Assembly (NCBI GenBank): GCA_012064415.1
Contig: SSNU01000284.1
Span: 1 to 64,000 of the forward strand
Direction of reading: 5' to 3'
From: Gyrodactylus bullatarudis
Taxonomy: Eukaryota > Platyhelminthes > Monogenea > Gyrodactylidea > Gyrodactylidae
Length of the DNA stretch: 64,000 nucleotides
Below the pieces are notes generated by a model. That model had not been told where the DNA came from, made no database searches, and saw only the letters and a program-made list of their open reading frames with translations. Below, piece by piece: positions 60,109 through 64,000 of this stretch (within the stretch, counting starts at the first letter, position 1; every line of letters begins with the position of its first letter). The translations under genes and the position numbers were made by a program.

Positions 60109-62165
60109 CCCTTGCACTGGAAATGCTTGATTTAACATATTTTATAAATTGGGGTCCATTGGACCCCAAACTCTGATTATCAAATATTAAACTATCAGAA
60201 CTCAAGAAAGTACAAAAATAAATTTATTATTGGAAATAAATAAATTATTCTAATTTTGGTATTTTAGAAAAGCATTGATCGCATATAATCTGGCCATGTT
60301 CTTGGCAGGTCTTCCTCTCACATTTGCTGCATGTTGTTCTAGTTTTCCTGTCTCTTTCTCTTGGACATAAACCACACCGGGCTTTGCTTACAGAAAGAAC
60401 TTTTTGTTTCTTGAACGGAGGGTCTACTGTCAAAGGCTCATCTTGAGAAATTTCCATAAGTTTCCTTGAAAGACATTTCAAAAATTCTCTTCTAGAATAT
60501 TTTTTCACATTCAAGCTGTCTGGCCATTTCAGACTATATAAGACATAAGCATTGTATGCTGCGATATCCAGCATATTCCAGAACACTGCTAAGGGCCATC
60601 GTTTAGTTGCTCTTCTACATGAATAATTCTCGATGAGTAAATCCAAAGTATCAACTCCTCCCTTTGTGCTGTTATAGTATTTTATCATCTCCGGTTTTAC
60701 TTCTTCATCTTTAGCGTTAGTATGGAGGGTTGATAGAAGAAGAACAGGTTTGTTCTTCTTTTGACCAAATCTTAGAATTGTAGCTCCATTGCTGTGGATG
60801 TATTCTTTTTTTCCTTCTTCTATGGTGTTTACTTGAAAAGAAATGGGCAGAAAAGATTTATTCTTTCGACATGTTCCGACAAGGGCAGTTTTATTATTCT
60901 TCAAATACATAGCAAGATCATAAGTAGTGAAAAAGTTGTCACAAGTGAGTGTCCTGCCGGAATTTAGCATTTTATGCATTAGTTGTCTTACTACTCTGGA
61001 TCCTTGTCCAACTTCTGGTTGACCATTTTCTTTACCAATGTAAATATCCGCATTCACTAAATAGGAGTTTTTGGCATCGCATGCCGCCCAAATCTTTAAT
61101 CCATATTTACCGGGCTTAGAAGGCATGTAAACTTTAAAAGGACACCTTCCTCTAAAACTAATGAGTTGTTCATCAATAGTAATTTGTTCGGAAGGAATAT
61201 AAGATTTTTGACAGTTTTCCAAGAATTTCTGGAACATCATTCTTACGGGAGCCAACTTATCTCGATCATCTCCGGTATTTCTATTCAGCTTATTATCGAA
61301 ACGAATAAATTGTTTGATAACACAATATCTGGAATATGACAGGACTCTGTGAATAGGGTATTTACTATCTTCATCCCAAAGCTCTGACAGATCCATATTT
61401 CTTTGTTTACTGACTCCGAAGTAGAGTGAAATACCTATCCATTTCTGCAGCTCTTCGAGGGTTATTGGTGAGGATTTCGACTTTTTAAATCCCATATAGA
61501 GATTGGAATATTTTACAACATCTTCCAAAATTGATAAATCTATCAGAAGATGAAAAAAGTCAGCCTGGTCAACCATTTTACGAGAATGAAGCGTTAATCC
61601 ACTTCTGAAGTTTATGATGTTATGTGCTGGAGTTTGGGAGTTGATGGGGGGTAAAGATGAATACTTGATAGCTCCACACTTTGATACAATTGTATTATAA
61701 TAATTATGATCCAAATTATGGTCGAATCCATCATCTGTTGGTTCTTCTTCTTCTGGATCTGGTAAAATTTCATCTTCTTCTGATGAGTTGGAGAAATCAT
61801 CAGCTGCTTCAAGATTTCTGAATAAATCCTCTTGAAGAGCGAGAGCAAGAGCACCGTGACTTTTCGCTGGGTCCATTGATGTAATAATGAATGATAAGAA
61901 GAGTTATTCTTTCATTTTGAAGTCAATCCTTATCTGTTTCAGCATGGGGTCCAATGGACCCCGTCTTATAAAATATGAAATTTTTTATATTCAGGTTGCT
62001 AACTTCCTAAATAAACAGAATTGGAAATAAAAAACATTCTGTTCATTTTATCAATAGTATCTGAAAGATGTCCTGGAGTTTCACTTGTCTCATCTTGAAA
62101 ATAAAAAAATTGTCGGGCTTCGAATTCTTGTTGGGGTCCGATGGACCCCATTTCCAGTGCAAGGG
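60109..62165. mobile_element. piggyBac transposon with TTAA target duplications
   Basis: It begins CCCTTGCACTGGAAATG and ends CATTTCCAGTGCAAGGG, flanked by TTAA at 60105-60108 and 62166-62169. Subterminal palindromes GGGGTCCATTGGACCCC (left) and GGGGTCCGATGGACCCC (right) sit just inside the ends, with another at about 61945-61961. Exact TTAA duplication and matched ends are diagnostic of piggyBac. The transposase gene fills most of the interior. Confidence 0.92.
60245..61876 (-). CDS. piggyBac transposase, intact
   Basis: 543 codons without interruption. An acidic N-terminus (SSEEDEILPDPEEEEP) is followed by the DDE_Tnp_1_7 domain. The three catalytic aspartates lie in IWAACDAKNSYLVN, LTCDNFFTTYDLA and KGGVDTLDLLIENYS. 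The C-terminus has the CxxC/RING-like DNA-binding block (CGLCPRERDRKT, TTCSKCERKTCQEHG, ICDQCF). The length fits the family (about 550-600). The protein cuts and pastes DNA at TTAA sites. The start is the first ATG near the right transposon end. The intact frame and matched ends suggest a recent arrival and possible activity. Confidence 0.92.
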   Translation of the reverse strand: MDPAKSHGALALALQEDLFRNLEAADDFSNSSEEDEILPDPEEEEPTDDGFDHNLDHNYYNTIVSKCGAIKYSSLPPINSQTPAHNIINFRSGLTLHSRKMVDQADFFHLLIDLSILEDVVKYSNLYMGFKKSKSSPITLEELQKWIGISLYFGVSKQRNMDLSELWDEDSKYPIHRVLSYSRYCVIKQFIRFDNKLNRNTGDDRDKLAPVRMMFQKFLENCQKSYIPSEQITIDEQLISFRGRCPFKVYMPSKPGKYGLKIWAACDAKNSYLVNADIYIGKENGQPEVGQGSRVVRQLMHKMLNSGRTLTCDNFFTTYDLAMYLKNNKTALVGTCRKNKSFLPISFQVNTIEEGKKEYIHSNGATILRFGQKKNKPVLLLSTLHTNAKDEEVKPEMIKYYNSTKGGVDTLDLLIENYSCRRATKRWPLAVFWNMLDIAAYNAYVLYSLKWPDSLNVKKYSRREFLKCLSRKLMEISQDEPLTVDPPFKKQKVLSVSKARCGLCPRERDRKTRTTCSKCERKTCQEHGQIICDQCFSKIPKLE

Positions 62166-62440
62166 TTAAACAGTCTAAAAACCATTTGGGATGAATAGAA
62201 ATACAGCCATTACGCCCGAAATTTATTCTTCTTTCAGATGGTACAACATTTATTACTCTCATGTTTTTAATATTTGATTAAATTGCAAAAGTTTAAGAGA
62301 TGTTTTTTGAAATTTCGAAAATTCGGTTTTTGCCCATTATCTCAGCTCACAGACAGCCAAATTTTTTAAAAATACCAGATTCGTGATCAGCGTTGAATTT
62401 TACATCAGAATTTAATCACTAGAAATAAAGAGCCTGACCC

Positions 62441-64000
62441 CACCTCCACCCGTGTTATCAATATTAAACATTAAGGTTTCAATATGAAAATGTATGAATG
62501 TATCTATTTTGAGTGTGTCTACTTTTATTAACAAGACTCTGATCTTGACACACTACATAACCTTCCAAATTGTATTCAGAATTAAATAAATATTGTAAAA
62601 ACTCGATCAAAAAGTGAACGGAATGTTTCTTCGTTTTCGATTTCAATGAAGAATAGTATTTTTGTGTGTAAAAAAATACCTGTATTGTATAAAAATTTAC
62701 TGGTATACTCTACCAGGTAGAGCATTTTATTATCTATCGAATCATTTATGTTTTAAAAATTCATCTTGAAAAATTAAGATTTTATGAGTGAACGGAATAT
62801 TTTTGCGACCACTTTATTATAGATGCTATCTCTATATACAATATCAATTCATCAAAAATTCTGATTTTTAGTTTACTAGTTGAAGAAAATATTCTGAACC
62901 TTAATTTAAAAATAGCCATAGTCAAAAATTAATATCAGCTATTTTCAAAAAGGAATGAGATAACCTGATTCTCTCTTTAAATAATTGAATGTACATTGGA
63001 CAGGCAGTTTCATCAGTTTTACGAAATTTCATCCAAGTCTAATAGATATATTAAAACCAATACATTAATACTAAAGCTAATTGATATGAAGTTGGGAATC
63101 TATGATTTTTACAGAAATCTCGATATTTTCATCAAGAATTCGAATTTGTTAAAGATTTTCTGCAATCCTACTCATGCTGCCCATTTTTATCCTTTGAAGA
63201 AAAACAATCAGAAAAAAATCATTTTTATGAAAAATATGGTCATTTTTCAAATTCGATTGTTGGATTAGAAGGTTGTTGGGGACAATTATTTAAGATAGAT
63301 TTTTCACTTCTCGATAATTATTTTGTTAAGATTAAAACTTTACTTTTTTGTATCCTTTAATTTTTGGAAGTAAACTGAAAAACAAGGATAGTTTGGTCGC
63401 TATTTATAAATCATTTCAAAAATTACATTAAAAAATCAATAATATTTTAAGTACAGCTAGGTTTTATCCAAAAGATGATCGATTACTAGTTTAGCGAAGC
63501 ACTGCATCTCTCTTACACACAGACAATAATTTACGCCACAATTTTTTATTCATTTAAGAAGATTACACCTGCAGATTTTAGTCTTGTTGAATTCTATTCT
63601 TGAGTTGCAATGAAGAAGTTAAGTTATTCTGTAATTCCTTTTACAAATGCAAGTAAGACTACAGAAACTAGAAAAAGACGAGCAGAAAATCCCCTAAAAG
63701 GCTAAAAAAATTATATTCACTGAGTGGACGGAAAAAATTAATCCTACATACGGAATACTTTTCAGAATGTCTGGAAAATTGTAAAAAATATATACCATGA
63801 AATAATTATTTATTCAAAATCTTCGATTGTAGTTTGCAATGCCAAATAAATGATAAGTCTCTTGTTCAATCTCAGCAGTTCATGTATCCCATATTGATAG
63901 TTGTAACTTAAACATTTATCATAATCATCGAATTTCTTATCACGCATAAATGAGGTAGCGAGAAATTTGATTCTTTCACTATTGAGATGAGGAAATTGCT
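62441..64000. other. Distal intergenic stretch
   Basis: No gene recognised. It includes a foldback-family copy at about 63073-63190 (AATTGATATGAAGTTGGGAA, CATCAAGAATTCGAATTTGT), which also makes the 90-codon frame at 62996-63268. The segment 62630-62700 mirrors part of 54880-55000. The sequence to the window edge is AT-rich. Confidence 0.4.
63073..63250 (+). repeat. Foldback-family repeat copy (single arm)
   Basis: AATTGATATGAAGTTGGGAA then CTATGATTTTTACAGAAATC and TCATCAAGAATTCG match the left arms at 36987 and 38089. No mirrored partner is seen within 400 bp, so it is a solo arm. Confidence 0.5.

Larger units (their letters stand above)
59930..62440. mobile_element. Inverted-repeat element interrupted by a piggyBac
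   Basis: About 59934-60060 and 62290-62440 are inverted copies (CTCTTTATTTCTAGTGATTA; CTGATCACGAATCTGG; TGTCTGTGAGCTGAGAT). Without the piggyBac between them the element would be roughly 450 bp. The short minus-strand frame 62262-62170 (INFGRNGCISIHPKWFLDCL) is the piece of this element broken by the insertion. The arms belong to the same divergent repeat group as 30650-31260. Confidence 0.6.

Noticed and set aside
1..64000. CRISPR array, bacterial operon or viral genome
   Set aside because: No regularly spaced direct repeats, no prokaryotic gene layout and no capsid-like genes; spliced genes and eukaryotic transposons explain the window.

Overview
The window is AT-rich animal nuclear DNA. 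The genes are split by GT-AG introns, and their families (RCCD1, METTL9, NRBP, NRDE2, a bMERB-domain protein) are shared across animals. Between them lie many class II transposons and a Penelope-like element. The family set and the elements resembling Ginger/KRBA2, piggyBac, hAT and Penelope suit an arthropod, possibly a crustacean such as a copepod. That placement is inference from general character, not from a species-specific marker.

1-1380: Penelope-like reverse-transcriptase fragment, then a 462-bp hAT-type non-autonomous element in an older repeat. 1381-4470 is very compact: RCCD1 (+), METTL9 (-) and the 5' half of an NRBP pseudokinase gene (+), with introns of only 25-55 nt. The METTL9 and NRBP start codons are 97 bp apart, head to head.

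4471-17361: the rest of NRBP in large introns that hold several foldback elements, including a hAT-like element that splits one arm of a long palindrome. 18027-26919: a second plus-strand gene that I rebuilt from nine exons but do not recognise. It encodes an acidic N-terminus and a Cys/His-rich core. A Tigger/piggyBac chimera lies in its first intron and an inverted Penelope-like copy in its last visible intron.

26920-38828: no gene recognised; AT-rich repeats. 38829-46153 (-): a bMERB-domain gene with NPF motifs. A large first exon is followed by tiny exons (two of 27 nt) that all join in phase. It faces NRDE2 (46359-54802, +), whose seven exons join in phase to 1351 codons. The last NRDE2 intron carries a young inverted-repeat element encoding only a Cys-rich transposase tail.

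54803-64000 is a transposon graveyard: a 4-kb KRBA2/Ginger-like element with nested MITEs, then a piggyBac with exact TTAA target duplications and an intact 543-aa transposase, itself inside another inverted-repeat element.

The host genes are a normal housekeeping and signalling mix: pseudokinase, histidine methyltransferase, RCC1-type protein, RNA surveillance factor and Rab effector. I see no operon-like pathway. The most unusual features are the ultra-short introns, the microexon gene and the layered transposon structure.
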